Positions 1-8,513 of a stretch of 64,000 nucleotides of DNA are shown piece by piece; the first letter of the stretch is position 1, and the number at the start of each line of letters is the position of its first letter. Location of the stretch: assembly GCF_001427605.1 (NCBI RefSeq), contig NZ_LMGZ01000022.1, forward strand, positions 124,001 through 188,000. Direction: 5' to 3'. Below the pieces are notes generated by a model. It was not told where the DNA came from. It worked only from the letters and a program-made list of their open reading frames with translations, and searched no databases. Both the position numbers and the translations under genes were made by a program. The stretch comes from Devosia sp. Root635. Its GTDB lineage: Bacteria; Pseudomonadota; Alphaproteobacteria; Rhizobiales; Devosiaceae.

Positions 1-400
1 GGTTGCCGTCGTAGAACTTCCACCAGAACTTGCCGCTTAGGTCGGCAACGGGATAGCCTTGATCAACCGCTCCAGTGGCCGGGATCGCAACCTTCACCCC
101 GTTGACGAAGAGGCCGGAGAGGCCGGTGATCGGCAGATCGCCGAACGAATGGACGTCGGTGGTGAAGGCGTTCGGCACTTCGCCGTCATTGCCCCATTCG
201 CCGCCATCTTCAAACTTGCCGGGCTCGCCGACCGTGCCGACGAGGAAGTATTGCGGCACCTTCCCACCCACCTGAGCGCTCCCGCGCGTTCCGGTGCTCT
301 TCTGCTCCTTGGGCGCGAAGGCCTGCTTCAGCAGCGTCGATGCGGCCGAGAGGACAATCCCAATGATCAGGTTGATGAGGAAGCCGGTAATGGGGTCCAT
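1..400 (-). CDS. Tail-tip/host-specificity protein, N-terminal part only
   Basis: The reading frame starts at an ATG at 400, overlapping the TGA of the upstream tail gene (TGATG), and runs open to the window edge, so only about 133 residues are seen. Residues 5-20 are hydrophobic (GFLINLIIGIVLSAAS), followed by a KQAFAPKEQ segment and a glycine-rich part (VGTVGEPGKFEDGGEWG). In siphophages the last large gene after the tape measure and hub genes encodes the central tail fibre, and such proteins often start with a hydrophobic helix. Position and N-terminus fit that role. No receptor-binding domain is visible because the rest is missing. Confidence 0.55.
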   Translation of the reverse strand, partial: MDPITGFLINLIIGIVLSAASTLLKQAFAPKEQKSTGTRGSAQVGGKVPQYFLVGTVGEPGKFEDGGEWGNDGEVPNAFTTDVHSFGDLPITGLSGLFVNGVKVAIPATGAVDQGYPVADLSGKFWWKFYDGN

Positions 401-1026
401 CAGGTATTGCCCTTTGCCTGGCCCCACCACCGTTCAATCTGGCCGGCGGTATCGCTATCTTTGCGGAAGCGGTCGCCATCCCGGCGCCGCTGCTGCTCAT
501 CCGATTCCATTGCCGGGTTGGTGCGCGTCAGGTCGATCGCGCTACTGATGGCGTCGAGCGACAGCCCGCCTTCCCCACCGGCCGCGGCATCATCGACTGC
601 AGCGCCATCGACGCGGCCAGCGAAGATCAGGACTGGCGTTGCGACCAGGTTCCATGTTGCCGGGTCGAATAGAGCCCGGTGCATTTCGACCCGAGCAACG
701 CGCACGTTGTTGCCGTAGACCATGTCCATCGGCCCGCCAGCGGCATCGGTGATGTGGTCCAGGCCGAAGGCAACGGATCGAGCCTCGATGCCGATGGCGT
801 CGACAATAGCCGGGACGTTGAGCAGAGTGCCTCCCCCGACCACATTGCGGCTCACCGGCGTCGTTTCGCCCAGCGGCAGGAGGTTGACCGCCACATTGTC
901 TTCGCCGGTCCAGAAGGCCCATTCTGCGGGCGAGCCGCCGAGCGTCTTGCCAGCGACGGTCAGGATGTCGCGCACGACTATGGCGCCACTGGCCAAGGCC
1001 GTGACGGTATCGACATCATAGGGCAT
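400..1026 (-). CDS. Phage tail hub/minor tail protein
   Basis: Encodes 208 residues. It follows the Dit-like gene with a 6-nt gap and overlaps the next tail gene by one base. The middle carries MHRALFDPATWNLVATPVLIFAGRVD in outline (positions about 115-140), and the C-terminal part has LTRTNPAMESDEQQRRR followed by a Trp-Trp-Gly near the end. This pattern of a wall-like domain, a processed-looking D-x-x-R-R-R stretch and an aromatic tail is common in minor tail proteins of rhizobial and rhodobacterial siphophages. It probably sits between the distal tail ring and the fibre. The assignment is from pattern and order; no enzymatic motif is seen. Confidence 0.5.
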   Translation of the reverse strand: MPYDVDTVTALASGAIVVRDILTVAGKTLGGSPAEWAFWTGEDNVAVNLLPLGETTPVSRNVVGGGTLLNVPAIVDAIGIEARSVAFGLDHITDAAGGPMDMVYGNNVRVARVEMHRALFDPATWNLVATPVLIFAGRVDGAAVDDAAAGGEGGLSLDAISSAIDLTRTNPAMESDEQQRRRDGDRFRKDSDTAGQIERWWGQAKGNT

Positions 1027-1032
1027 GTGCGG

Positions 1033-2568
1033 TTACCGGCTGTAGGTCTGTTCGGCGCTGAACTTGATGGTGGAGTGCAGCCCACCCTCTTTGGCGGGAT
1101 ACGCCGAGCCTGGTTCGATACGGAACTTGGCAGGTGGCTTGATGATGGTGATGTCAGGAGTGCCAGCGATCGAAGCCGGCAGCGGCGGCCAGATCTCAGT
1201 CATAGCAACCGTCCCGGTGATCGGGTTGGCGGTCCGGGCTTCGGCGAACTGGCCAAGATAGTACCGGCTGGTGTCGAAGATGATGCTGAAGTAGGTGCCG
1301 AGCGGGATCACATAGCCCGCGGGGAAGCCAGTGAAGGCCACATGCAGCCGATCGGTGATAGTCCCTAACGCTGGGCCGGCCGGGCTGGCCGGCGCCGGGC
1401 TTGTCTTGACGGCCGTCACGCCCTCCAGCGTGGAGGCTGCGGCGTTAGGCACCACATAAGCTCCGCTTCTTCCTGCGACGGCCTGGGGTCCGCTCAGATA
1501 GTCCAGCGAAAGATCATGCGTTCCAGGCGGCAAGGCAAGCGTGATGACATCAGCGGCCCGTGTAACCGCAGCACCGGCCGTGACGATGGGCGAGGTTGCC
1601 ACCGCGCCCGCCTCGATTTGCGCACCCCAAAGATAGATCGTATTTCCATCGGCACCGCTCACATTGGCTACGTGACGATCGGGATAAACCCGAATCTGCG
1701 TGCAGCCCGCAGGCGTCGTGAAGGTGACGGCTACACGCGTCCAGGTGCTCGCATTGGCGCCAGCAGCGATCGTCTCGCTGACGATGAAGCTGCTGGCCGT
1801 GTGATTGTAGATCGCATAGCGATTGTTGAGCTTGGTGCCCAACTTCACAAAATAACTCCAGGTGTACTGGGTGAGCTCGGCAACATCGACCAACTGGTAG
1901 GTCGTGTATGCAGCCGCTCCAGATGGATAGGCGAACAAGTCGGCGGTCATCGTGCCGTCGGGAGCGAGAGCCGCGTTCGGCGTGCGAACGATGACCGAGC
2001 CGACCCAGACGACCGCATTGTCGAAATCGCAAGAGCGGATGCACAGGTTCGTTCGGGCCGGCTCGATGAGCAGGCCGCGATTGGTGATGCGGGGCACATT
2101 TTCACCGAACGACACCAGGTTGCCGGCCACATCCGACGCCAGGGCAATCGTCGCGCGATTGCACGATACGACGTCCGCCTCCGCAACGCTGCGCCCCTCG
2201 ATGTTGTACAGGTCACTGACGAAGTCATAGTCGAACGATTCCGCGCCGACGGGCAGGTTGGAGCCGGACGAGAGCCAGCTTCCGGTCGGGTCGCTGGCCG
2301 GATAAGGAAGCCGGCTGTTGTACATCAGCACCGTCTTGAGCCCGCCGGCGCGCGAGTTGATCAGCGCCATAATCCCTTCGGCTTCGGCGTTCAGCATCGG
2401 GATGGTGGTGATCTCTGCCTTCCAGAGCGACGGTGCCCGGTCGGCGTAGCGGGTTTCTCCGCCACCCGTTGCCGAGCGCTGCTGCTGGAAGCCCTGCACG
2501 AACTGGACGTCCTGCACGCGAAACTGGTCGTAGAAGTCCGCGACGGAAAGAGTGGTGGCGAGGGCCAT
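1033..2568 (-). CDS. Dit-like tail protein with inserted carbohydrate-binding domain
   Basis: Encodes 511 residues and starts directly after the tape-measure stop. Residues 1-115 (FYDQFRVQDVQFVQGF onward) and about 385-511 (TSRYYLGQFAEART, IKPPAKFRIEPGS) look like the two halves of one distal-tail protein. Between them lies a roughly 250-residue block rich in Thr, Ala and aromatic residues. It contains LLIEPARTNL, a phrase typical of phage tail/fibre sugar-binding inserts, and a jelly-roll-like pattern (YTWSYFVKLGTK, TWTRVAVTFTTPAG, YLWGAQIEAG). Proteins with this layout attach the tail tip and help bind the cell surface. The domain split is inferred from sequence style, not from a search. 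Confidence 0.6.
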   Translation of the reverse strand: MALATTLSVADFYDQFRVQDVQFVQGFQQQRSATGGGETRYADRAPSLWKAEITTIPMLNAEAEGIMALINSRAGGLKTVLMYNSRLPYPASDPTGSWLSSGSNLPVGAESFDYDFVSDLYNIEGRSVAEADVVSCNRATIALASDVAGNLVSFGENVPRITNRGLLIEPARTNLCIRSCDFDNAVVWVGSVIVRTPNAALAPDGTMTADLFAYPSGAAAYTTYQLVDVAELTQYTWSYFVKLGTKLNNRYAIYNHTASSFIVSETIAAGANASTWTRVAVTFTTPAGCTQIRVYPDRHVANVSGADGNTIYLWGAQIEAGAVATSPIVTAGAAVTRAADVITLALPPGTHDLSLDYLSGPQAVAGRSGAYVVPNAAASTLEGVTAVKTSPAPASPAGPALGTITDRLHVAFTGFPAGYVIPLGTYFSIIFDTSRYYLGQFAEARTANPITGTVAMTEIWPPLPASIAGTPDITIIKPPAKFRIEPGSAYPAKEGGLHSTIKFSAEQTYSR

Positions 2569-4965
2569 TTAGCCAGTCCTCCGCAGATCATTCTTCTGCC
2601 ACTGCTTGAAGAAGTCCGGGCCCTGGCGCTTCATCTCTCGCGTAAAGCCGCGAGCGAATGCGGCGCCATCTTCCTCAGTGGCGCCAGGCATGACCTGCAT
2701 GGTGTTCTGGATAATCAGGTCACCATAGGTGGGACCATTCTGGTTCGCCGCCATTGCCATCGACTGCCGATGCGGGATCACCTGCGCGCCACGCGGCAAA
2801 TTGAGCAGTTCGGGCCCGCGCTCGCCGACCCAGGACAGGCCGCCTCGCCAGTTGTCGGTGCCGTTCGCGTTGTGGCCTACTCCCATGAGCGAGGTGAAAT
2901 TGCTGAACGATCCAGCACCAGCGCCGATGCCGTTTCCAAGCGAGCCAAACCCGCCGGTGATCCCGCCCATGATAGAGCCGAAGATCATGTCGAAGATGCC
3001 ATTGGCGGCCATCGAAAGAGCGCGGTCAGCGATGCGATCAAGCGCGTTGACGCCGGCATTGCCCAGCGCTTCCCAGAACGACTGTCCGTCTTTGAGCCCG
3101 CTCTTAAGGTCACCGAAAAAGCCGACGAACGTGCTGCGATAGAAGTTCATCTGCTCTTCGGCAGCGCGCTGGGCTTCGGCTTGGCGTTCCAGTTCAACCG
3201 TTGCCGCCGCATATTCCGACGACATCAGGTTGATCTGGTCCGTCACTTCTGACGTGATCGGTATCCCGGCTTGCTTCGCCTGGTTCAAAAGATCGAACGC
3301 AGCCTTTTGGCGCTCCGCCTCATAGGTGGATTGGCCCAGCAGCTCGATTTCCATCCGCTGGGAGGCGATGCGCTGCTGGAAAGATTCTACGTTGCCCTTC
3401 CACTGGTCAAAGGGCTTGCTGGCCGCGCCGCGCCCCGCCTTCTCATTGGCTTTCGCCTCGGCCGCGTTGATGCTGTCCAGCACACGCACATATTCGTCAC
3501 CAACGCCCTTAAGTTCGGAATAGGTCTGTGCCGTTGCTGTCGCCTGCGATGACCAATTATCAAGGTTCTCGCGCGCGATATCGAAGCGACTGCGAGGATC
3601 CATGTAGAGGTCGCGCATTTCCCCCATGGCATTATTGAATTCCAGCCTGACCTGAATGCTGCGGGGGATGGCGTTAAGGGCGGCCGATGCGCTGTCCGCT
3701 TGCGCCTGGATGGCCATCAACTGCAGCGCCAGCTGGTATGCCTGGTCAGCCATGTCCTTCAGCGCCGGGTCATCGGCGGTATTGTACATCTCGCGGGCGG
3801 CGACCATGGCCGCTTCAAGCTCATCCCTTGTCGATCCGGTATCGATCGCCAGTTGGCGCATGAGATCGATTTGGCGAACTGCTGCGTCCATGCCAGTCGG
3901 GTCGTCACCGCCCGCCCGTCCGATGTCCTGGATTTGCCGCAGGAAATCAGCGGTCTCAGCCAGAGCCGATCGATTCGCCTCGATGCGCCTCTGCATCTCG
4001 ATTTGAGCATCTTCCTGCTCGCGCAGGGTTGCCCGCAAGTCGGATGCAATCACCCCTTCCGGCAGCTTCATCGCCGCATCGAACGCACCATGTGCAGCAT
4101 CACGCACCCTATCGTAACCGGACAAAAGGTTATCCAGTGTAGCATTGTGCCTTTCGACGGCCGTGGTGGCATCATCGGCTTCTTTCCCGATGCCGGAGAA
4201 AGCCTGAATCCCCCAAGCGACCAGCGCCACCACCCCAATGGTCAGTAGCGATACCGGAGACAGGATGGAGGCGAAGGCCGCGCCCAGCGTCTTGACCACG
4301 CCAGTCAGCCCCTGCCCGCCCAGCACCGCCGAAAGCTGGGTGCCCTGCTGCAATGCGATCTGCAGCGGCGACATGCCCATAGCGGCCGTCACCCCGATGT
4401 CCTGGAATTGGGCCGCCACGTTGGCCGTGTTGAAGCTCTGCGCGCCACGGTATTGGCCATTCTGGTTTGCCGCGCTCAGCCGTTGCGTCGACAAGGCCGC
4501 CTGATCTGCGGCCTGCGCCGTTCGATTATAGGCGAGGGCGACATTGTTCTCGGCTGCGATATGCGCAGACAACTGCGCCGCATGCCGGCGCTCCAATGCC
4601 ATCAGCGTGTTGAGCGCCTGTTCCTGGCTGGCATAGCCCATATTGACGGCATTAGCCGCCGCTGCTGCCGCCTGCGTCGATTCCCGTTCAAGCCGAATGC
4701 GCAGGGCCGCGGTGCGATCGACCGTTGCCGACCACTTCTCCCACGCCCGTTCTTCTTGCGATTTTCGCGCCACGGTCTGGGTTGCAACGGCATTGCCGCG
4801 CTCAATTGCCTGTCGTGCAGCCTCCATGCGCGCCTCGAACGACGCGACCGCCCCGCTGGTATAATCCGTGGCCTTGCCGGCATCACTCATGCCCTTCTCG
4901 AACCTGTCGAGAGTGGCCAGCGAGCCATCAGCCCGAACAACAAGGCGGGTCACAACATCGGTCAC
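2569..4965 (-). CDS. Tail tape measure protein
   Basis: Encodes 798 residues from a GTG that overlaps the stop of the tail-chaperone frame (GTGA). The N-terminal 300 residues are long Ala/Gln/Glu-rich helices with probable coiled coil. A conserved block VAAQFQDIGVTAAMGMSPLQ followed by LQQGTQLSAVLGGQG is characteristic of the lambda-type tape-measure family. A hydrophobic segment near residues 230-255 (SPVSLLTIGVVALVAWGI) may help DNA passage through the inner membrane. The C-terminal part has GGLSWVGERGPELLNLPRGAQVIP, the common tail of this family. Its length sets the tail length, so a medium-long flexible tail is expected. Confidence 0.92.
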   Translation of the reverse strand: MTDVVTRLVVRADGSLATLDRFEKGMSDAGKATDYTSGAVASFEARMEAARQAIERGNAVATQTVARKSQEERAWEKWSATVDRTAALRIRLERESTQAAAAAANAVNMGYASQEQALNTLMALERRHAAQLSAHIAAENNVALAYNRTAQAADQAALSTQRLSAANQNGQYRGAQSFNTANVAAQFQDIGVTAAMGMSPLQIALQQGTQLSAVLGGQGLTGVVKTLGAAFASILSPVSLLTIGVVALVAWGIQAFSGIGKEADDATTAVERHNATLDNLLSGYDRVRDAAHGAFDAAMKLPEGVIASDLRATLREQEDAQIEMQRRIEANRSALAETADFLRQIQDIGRAGGDDPTGMDAAVRQIDLMRQLAIDTGSTRDELEAAMVAAREMYNTADDPALKDMADQAYQLALQLMAIQAQADSASAALNAIPRSIQVRLEFNNAMGEMRDLYMDPRSRFDIARENLDNWSSQATATAQTYSELKGVGDEYVRVLDSINAAEAKANEKAGRGAASKPFDQWKGNVESFQQRIASQRMEIELLGQSTYEAERQKAAFDLLNQAKQAGIPITSEVTDQINLMSSEYAAATVELERQAEAQRAAEEQMNFYRSTFVGFFGDLKSGLKDGQSFWEALGNAGVNALDRIADRALSMAANGIFDMIFGSIMGGITGGFGSLGNGIGAGAGSFSNFTSLMGVGHNANGTDNWRGGLSWVGERGPELLNLPRGAQVIPHRQSMAMAANQNGPTYGDLIIQNTMQVMPGATEEDGAAFARGFTREMKRQGPDFFKQWQKNDLRRTG

Positions 4966-5345
4966 GGGGTGTCCTCTTGTTCGCGGGTTGAAGTCAGGTA
5001 GGCATCATCGAGTTGTTCGATGATCTCGATTTCCCATGGCAGAAGGCGCATCCCCGACAGTCGAGAATACGCATCAAGGTCTGCCCAGGTGATGGGTGTA
5101 GCGCCGAACCCATTGCCGGCATTACGGCGACGGATGCGGACGAAGGTGGTCCAGAGATACTGGACAGCTTCGGGAAATGTCGGAAGGGCCAATTCGGCTT
5201 CGAGCTCGGCTTGCCGCTCCAGCGTCCGCGCTCGCTTCAACTGGCCCTGCAGGTGTTCCCGGTAGGAATGGCCATCTTTGTCGGTGGCCGACAGCGCGAA
5301 TTCGCGCTCCGCATAGTCCAGCAGGTCTATTCGGAGCGCGGCGAA
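4962..5345 (-). CDS. Tail assembly chaperone, downstream (T-like) part made by -1 frameshift
   Basis: This frame lies -1 relative to the preceding chaperone and is open well upstream of any good start codon. After the slip site it reads FAALRIDLLDYAEREFALSA and ends with LPWEIEIIEQLDDAYL, a Trp-Glu and Leu-Asp-x-x-Tyr pattern typical of tail chaperone C-terminal parts. A separate start could only be a poor TTG at 5240 with no clear ribosome site. The coding-like character of the codons between 5345 and 5240 argues that the protein is normally made as a fusion of about 272 residues with the upstream ORF. It acts in tail-tube/tape-measure assembly and is not expected in the virion. Confidence 0.72.
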   Translation of the reverse strand, partial: FAALRIDLLDYAEREFALSATDKDGHSYREHLQGQLKRARTLERQAELEAELALPTFPEAVQYLWTTFVRIRRRNAGNGFGATPITWADLDAYSRLSGMRLLPWEIEIIEQLDDAYLTSTREQEDTP

Positions 5346-5779
5346 AAAGATTTCTCGGCCGCCAGGAACTCCATAGCCTGGGTCAGCACGCCAACCCGCT
5401 TGGGATGGGAGAGGAATTCAATGGCGTTTTCCGACGTGAAGGGGAAATCCCTGCCGCCGATTTCGACAGGCGACCAGCCGACCAGCCGGTCCACCAGGTC
5501 GCGGATGTTCTTCGCGCGGACCTCGGCGGGGTCTTCCTCGTCGGCCTTCCACTTGCGGCCATTGACCTGGGCCTGCTCCATCTGCGCCTGCTTGTGCAGC
5601 CGCTCGCGGGCAAAACGGTTGTTCAGCGCTTCGGTCTTGGGGTGACCGGGTCCGGCGAATTCCCAGAACCAGCCGGTCGGATTGCCTGCGGCGTCCAGCA
5701 CCTGCATCTTGCCGGTGTCGGACGCCTCGAAGGCGGCGAGGTCGAAGGAAGGGACGGCCTTTTCGGCGGTATTGGTCAT
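5327..5779 (-). CDS. Tail assembly chaperone, upstream (G-like) ORF
   Basis: Encodes 150 residues between the tail tube gene and the tape measure gene, the standard place for the G/GT chaperones. It contains FAGPGHPKTEALNNRF, a middle charged helix (RLHKQAQMEQAQ) and FPFTSENAIEFLSHPKRVGVLTQ in outline. The zero-frame stop is TAG at 5327-5329, shortly after a run of five T on the coding strand (5344-5348). The short product is expected to be the major form; a fraction of ribosomes shifts back one base to add the T-like part. Identity rests on order, size and the frameshift layout. Confidence 0.75.
   Translation of the reverse strand: MTNTAEKAVPSFDLAAFEASDTGKMQVLDAAGNPTGWFWEFAGPGHPKTEALNNRFARERLHKQAQMEQAQVNGRKWKADEEDPAEVRAKNIRDLVDRLVGWSPVEIGGRDFPFTSENAIEFLSHPKRVGVLTQAMEFLAAEKSFSPRSE
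5343..5349 (-). promoter_or_regulatory. Probable -1 ribosomal frameshift slip site (C TTT TTC)
   Basis: On the coding strand the bases read CTTTTTC, with zero-frame codons TCT TTT TCG. A tRNA-Phe on TTT can slip back one base and re-pair with TTT; the -1 frame then stays open for 127 more codons. It is not a perfect X XXY YYZ heptamer, so efficiency may depend on a downstream structure that was not modelled. Confidence 0.6.
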
Positions 5780-5874
5780 ATCATCTATCCTTTGTCGGAA
5801 GGGTCGCGGGCAGCACCGACATACTGCCCGCTGGTCGCCGGGGCGACGTTGGTTCGGCTGTCGGGCCGATGGAA

Positions 5875-7062
5875 TTAGGCCGCCGAGGTCTGGAAACCGA
5901 TCATAGTGAGCGGGTGGCCAGACCCGCGCTCATCTACCCCGACAAGCGCAGTAAAAGTTGTCGTGCGGCCATTGTCCTGCCCCAGCTCGGACTTGCTCGC
6001 GCTCGCCAGTGTGATGTTCGGCAGATAGAAGGCGCAGAAGTCGGCGGCGCCCGTCTCGTTTTCCTCGAACAGCAGATGCAGGCTCAATTCATCCTCATTG
6101 AGGTATTGCTGCACCCGGTCGATATCCTTCTTGAGCGCCGTCACCGAGAGGGTGATCTGGGCCGAGTTGGTGAACACTTCCGGGGTCAGCACCGACCCCA
6201 CCACCGGAACGCCCGAGGCATTGAGCTGCAACGTCATGTCGATGCTCGACACATCCAGCACATCCACGCCACCCAGCATGATCTTGGCTTCGACTGCCGT
6301 CAGGCCGATGGTCGTGGTCTTGGTCGGGCTGGTGAAGTACGGGGCGCTGCTGTCGTCCAGTGCGTCCATGTCCTGACCGACAATGCCGAAGGTCAGCATG
6401 GCCATGCCGTTCGGCTGAAGCTGCAGCTGCATGGAGCCGACACGGCAGCCGGTGAAGATTTCGGTGCCGTCGATATCGGCCTCGTATTCCTCGAACGTGA
6501 AACTGCGGGGCGTCACCCCCTGGATCAGCGACTTCGGCCGGGTGATGGTCACCGCAGTATCAGCAACGGCATCGACAATGAGCGTTTCGGCTACCGTAAT
6601 CGTGGTGGCGTTGAGGTCGGTGATGCGCAGGTTGCGATTGTTGTTGCCGGTCGTGGCGTGATCGGTCAGGCGGATGATCTCGCCAATGCGCAGCCCAAGG
6701 GTACTGGGCGAGCCGGATGCCAGAACGATGGTATTTGCCGTGGTGGTGATCGAGGTGAAGTCGGTCTCGTCCAGTTCCAGCGCGGCGCTGAACGTGCCCC
6801 GAAATACCGCCTCGATCAGATCATCGAACGTGCCGACCGAAAGATCAGCCACATAGCTGCCGGTGACCGAGCGCGAACCATGCCGGCCGCGCGTGGACAT
6901 GCCGTCGGCGCGCAATTCGTTGCTGTTGATCGGTTCCTTGGCAAGGTTGAGCCCGCCGGAGTTGATGCGGAAAACCTGCGCATCGGTAGCGCCCGGCAAA
7001 ACGCCGAATGCCGATTCCGCCTTGTAGGCAACGCGGATATTGCGCCCTGACTGATAAGCCAT
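5875..7062 (-). CDS. Major tail tube protein
   Basis: Encodes 395 residues and starts MAYQSGRNIRVAYKAESAFG. It is rich in Thr, Val and short beta patterns (ATTITVAETLIV, AVTITRPKSL), as expected of tube proteins. Near the start it has SNELRADGMSTRGRHGSRSVTGSY, a motif recurring in the phage tail tube family of alphaproteobacterial siphophages. It lies between the tail terminator gene and the chaperones, where the tube gene is expected. It polymerises around the tape measure to form the tail shaft. It is longer than many tube proteins; the extra length in the middle (residues 110-170) may be an added surface domain. Confidence 0.8.
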   Translation of the reverse strand: MAYQSGRNIRVAYKAESAFGVLPGATDAQVFRINSGGLNLAKEPINSNELRADGMSTRGRHGSRSVTGSYVADLSVGTFDDLIEAVFRGTFSAALELDETDFTSITTTANTIVLASGSPSTLGLRIGEIIRLTDHATTGNNNRNLRITDLNATTITVAETLIVDAVADTAVTITRPKSLIQGVTPRSFTFEEYEADIDGTEIFTGCRVGSMQLQLQPNGMAMLTFGIVGQDMDALDDSSAPYFTSPTKTTTIGLTAVEAKIMLGGVDVLDVSSIDMTLQLNASGVPVVGSVLTPEVFTNSAQITLSVTALKKDIDRVQQYLNEDELSLHLLFEENETGAADFCAFYLPNITLASASKSELGQDNGRTTTFTALVGVDERGSGHPLTMIGFQTSAA

Positions 7063-7105
7063 GACCTAGTCCTTTCGATGATGGCCCAAGCGGGCGAGTT
7101 AGGGC

Positions 7106-7597
7106 CTAGCCCTGGTGGAAATACTGGAAGGGCACCGACATGGTGACCCGGAACCAATTGCCGGCATTCACGTCCGCAATCTCGCTTTGCGCCGCTGCAT
7201 CGCCGCCCTCATCGACGCGAGGAACCCAGGTGCGCAGGTAGCAGCCATCGGCCTCGTAGAGCTTCTTGCTGCGGAACAGTTCGCCGATCTGCTCGGCATA
7301 TTGGGTGGCAAGATCCTCGCCCGCGCCATCCTCCACGAAGACGTGGACGAATATCATGCCATTGGTCTGGCTGAGCTGGTCGCCCGGCACGCCGACGCCG
7401 CGGATCGTCTGGCCCGGCATCGTCGCCATTTCCAAATAGACCCAAGGCTGCAACTGCGGGAACGACGAACCGGGAACCACAGCCTTGGGTGGCCAAGGCT
7501 CGGCTGGCGTTTCGTTCTGATAGAGCTTTCGTGTCGTCGTCCAGCCGGTCTCAAGGGTATCTTTCACCGCGGCCTTTGCGGCGCCATAGCTGCCCAT
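7106..7597 (-). CDS. Tail terminator-like protein
   Basis: The start is set at the ATG at 7597, two bases after the stop of the preceding gene, giving 163 residues starting MGSYGAAKA. The longer frame upstream is only the antisense-like overlap with the neck gene. The sequence holds WVYLEMATMPGQTIRGVGVPG and GMIFVHVFVEDGAGEDLATQYAEQIG in outline, an alpha/beta pattern like the gpU/DUF4128-type terminators that cap the tail tube. It is directly followed by the tube gene. Function is inferred from order, size and this pattern. Confidence 0.62.
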   Translation of the reverse strand: MGSYGAAKAAVKDTLETGWTTTRKLYQNETPAEPWPPKAVVPGSSFPQLQPWVYLEMATMPGQTIRGVGVPGDQLSQTNGMIFVHVFVEDGAGEDLATQYAEQIGELFRSKKLYEADGCYLRTWVPRVDEGGDAAAQSEIADVNAGNWFRVTMSVPFQYFHQG

Positions 7598-7599
7598 GC

Positions 7600-8199
7600 T
7601 CAGCGCTCCCTGATTTCGAGGGCTGGGTAGCGATATTCGCTCTTGTTCCCGCCCTGCTTGCTGGTGAGAACTGATCCGCCCATCAGCCCGCGATAGGTGA
7701 AGAAGATGCGCGCCTGATTGCCGAACCGCTGCTGCAAGGTGAATTCCGCCTGCTCGTAAACATGCTCGCTGCCGGGCACGCGCATGGTCATCTTGCCCAA
7801 CTCGATCTTCCGCGAATACGGCAGGACATTGCTGATCAGGATTTGCCCCTGCCCGCTCCACGCCTCAAGGTTTCGGGCTTCCACCCCATCCACGAACAGC
7901 GTGTGGCCCATCCGGTAGGCGCCTGAGAGAACCGGTGACAGCTCGAACAGCAAATCCATTGCCGCCTGCACGACTTCATCGAGTCGGGGATAGACGTAGA
8001 TGATCGTGCCATCGGGCCTGACCTGTTCCTCCCGTGCACCACGCGCACCGTCGACGGTGCGAACGAACCGGCTCGGCCGGGGATCGTCCTGCATGACCCT
8101 GCGGTGCTCTCGCTTGGCCAGAGCCACCAGCGCCGCCTGCGTTTCCTCGCGCGTTTCCAATGCCGCCTGCACGAACAGCCGCTGATTGGACCCGGCCAT
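7600..8199 (-). CDS. HK97 gp10-like neck/tail-completion protein
   Basis: Encodes 199 residues. The first base of the start overlaps the last base of the previous stop. The sequence starts with a helix rich in Ala and Glu (ALETREETQAALVALAKREH), then VVQAAMDLLFELSPVLSGAYRMGHTLFVDG, a pattern of gp10-like proteins that join the neck to the tail. It lies between the head-closure gene and the tail terminator, which is the expected order. No catalytic residues are expected. It is slightly longer than typical family members. Confidence 0.6.
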   Translation of the reverse strand: MAGSNQRLFVQAALETREETQAALVALAKREHRRVMQDDPRPSRFVRTVDGARGAREEQVRPDGTIIYVYPRLDEVVQAAMDLLFELSPVLSGAYRMGHTLFVDGVEARNLEAWSGQGQILISNVLPYSRKIELGKMTMRVPGSEHVYEQAEFTLQQRFGNQARIFFTYRGLMGGSVLTSKQGGNKSEYRYPALEIRER

Positions 8200-8513
8200 C
8201 AGGCCATCCTCACGACGATGTTCCAGCGGACGATGACATTCTGCATCCGACGGGGTTGCGCCGACATGACCTTGCCAAGCTTACCACCAGTGGTGAAGTC
8301 GTCGTCCTGCTTCGGCTCGTAGCTGCCAAGGCTGGTCGGCGACACGATGACCTCCTGGTCGGCCTGAGTGAGCAATCCAACAAGCTGCTCGGGCTTGTAA
8401 CCGTCCACCTTGCCCCATGCCCCTTGCTCTGTGGCGCCGCGGCGAAAGGCGATGTCCTGACCGGCTTTCGCAAGTTGCCGGTCGAGTTGAGCAATGGCCT
8501 GTGCCGGCGTCAT
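8199..8513 (-). CDS. Head-tail adaptor/head-closure protein
   Basis: The start is taken at the ATG at 8513, which overlaps the upstream TGA (ATGA), giving 104 residues beginning MTPAQAIAQLDRQL. An in-frame ATG five codons earlier is possible but lies inside the connector gene. The middle reads LLTQADQEVIVSPTSLGSYEP and the end VRWNIVVRMA, a small beta-barrel-like pattern. It sits between the connector and the gp10-like gene. Small head-closure proteins of this size occupy this position in HK97-type phages. Naming is by position. Confidence 0.55.
   Translation of the reverse strand: MTPAQAIAQLDRQLAKAGQDIAFRRGATEQGAWGKVDGYKPEQLVGLLTQADQEVIVSPTSLGSYEPKQDDDFTTGGKLGKVMSAQPRRMQNVIVRWNIVVRMA

Noticed and set aside
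1516-3252. Long plus-strand open frame across the tail genes
   Set aside because: It is antisense to intact tail genes, lacks a ribosome site and has a composition typical of a shadow frame.
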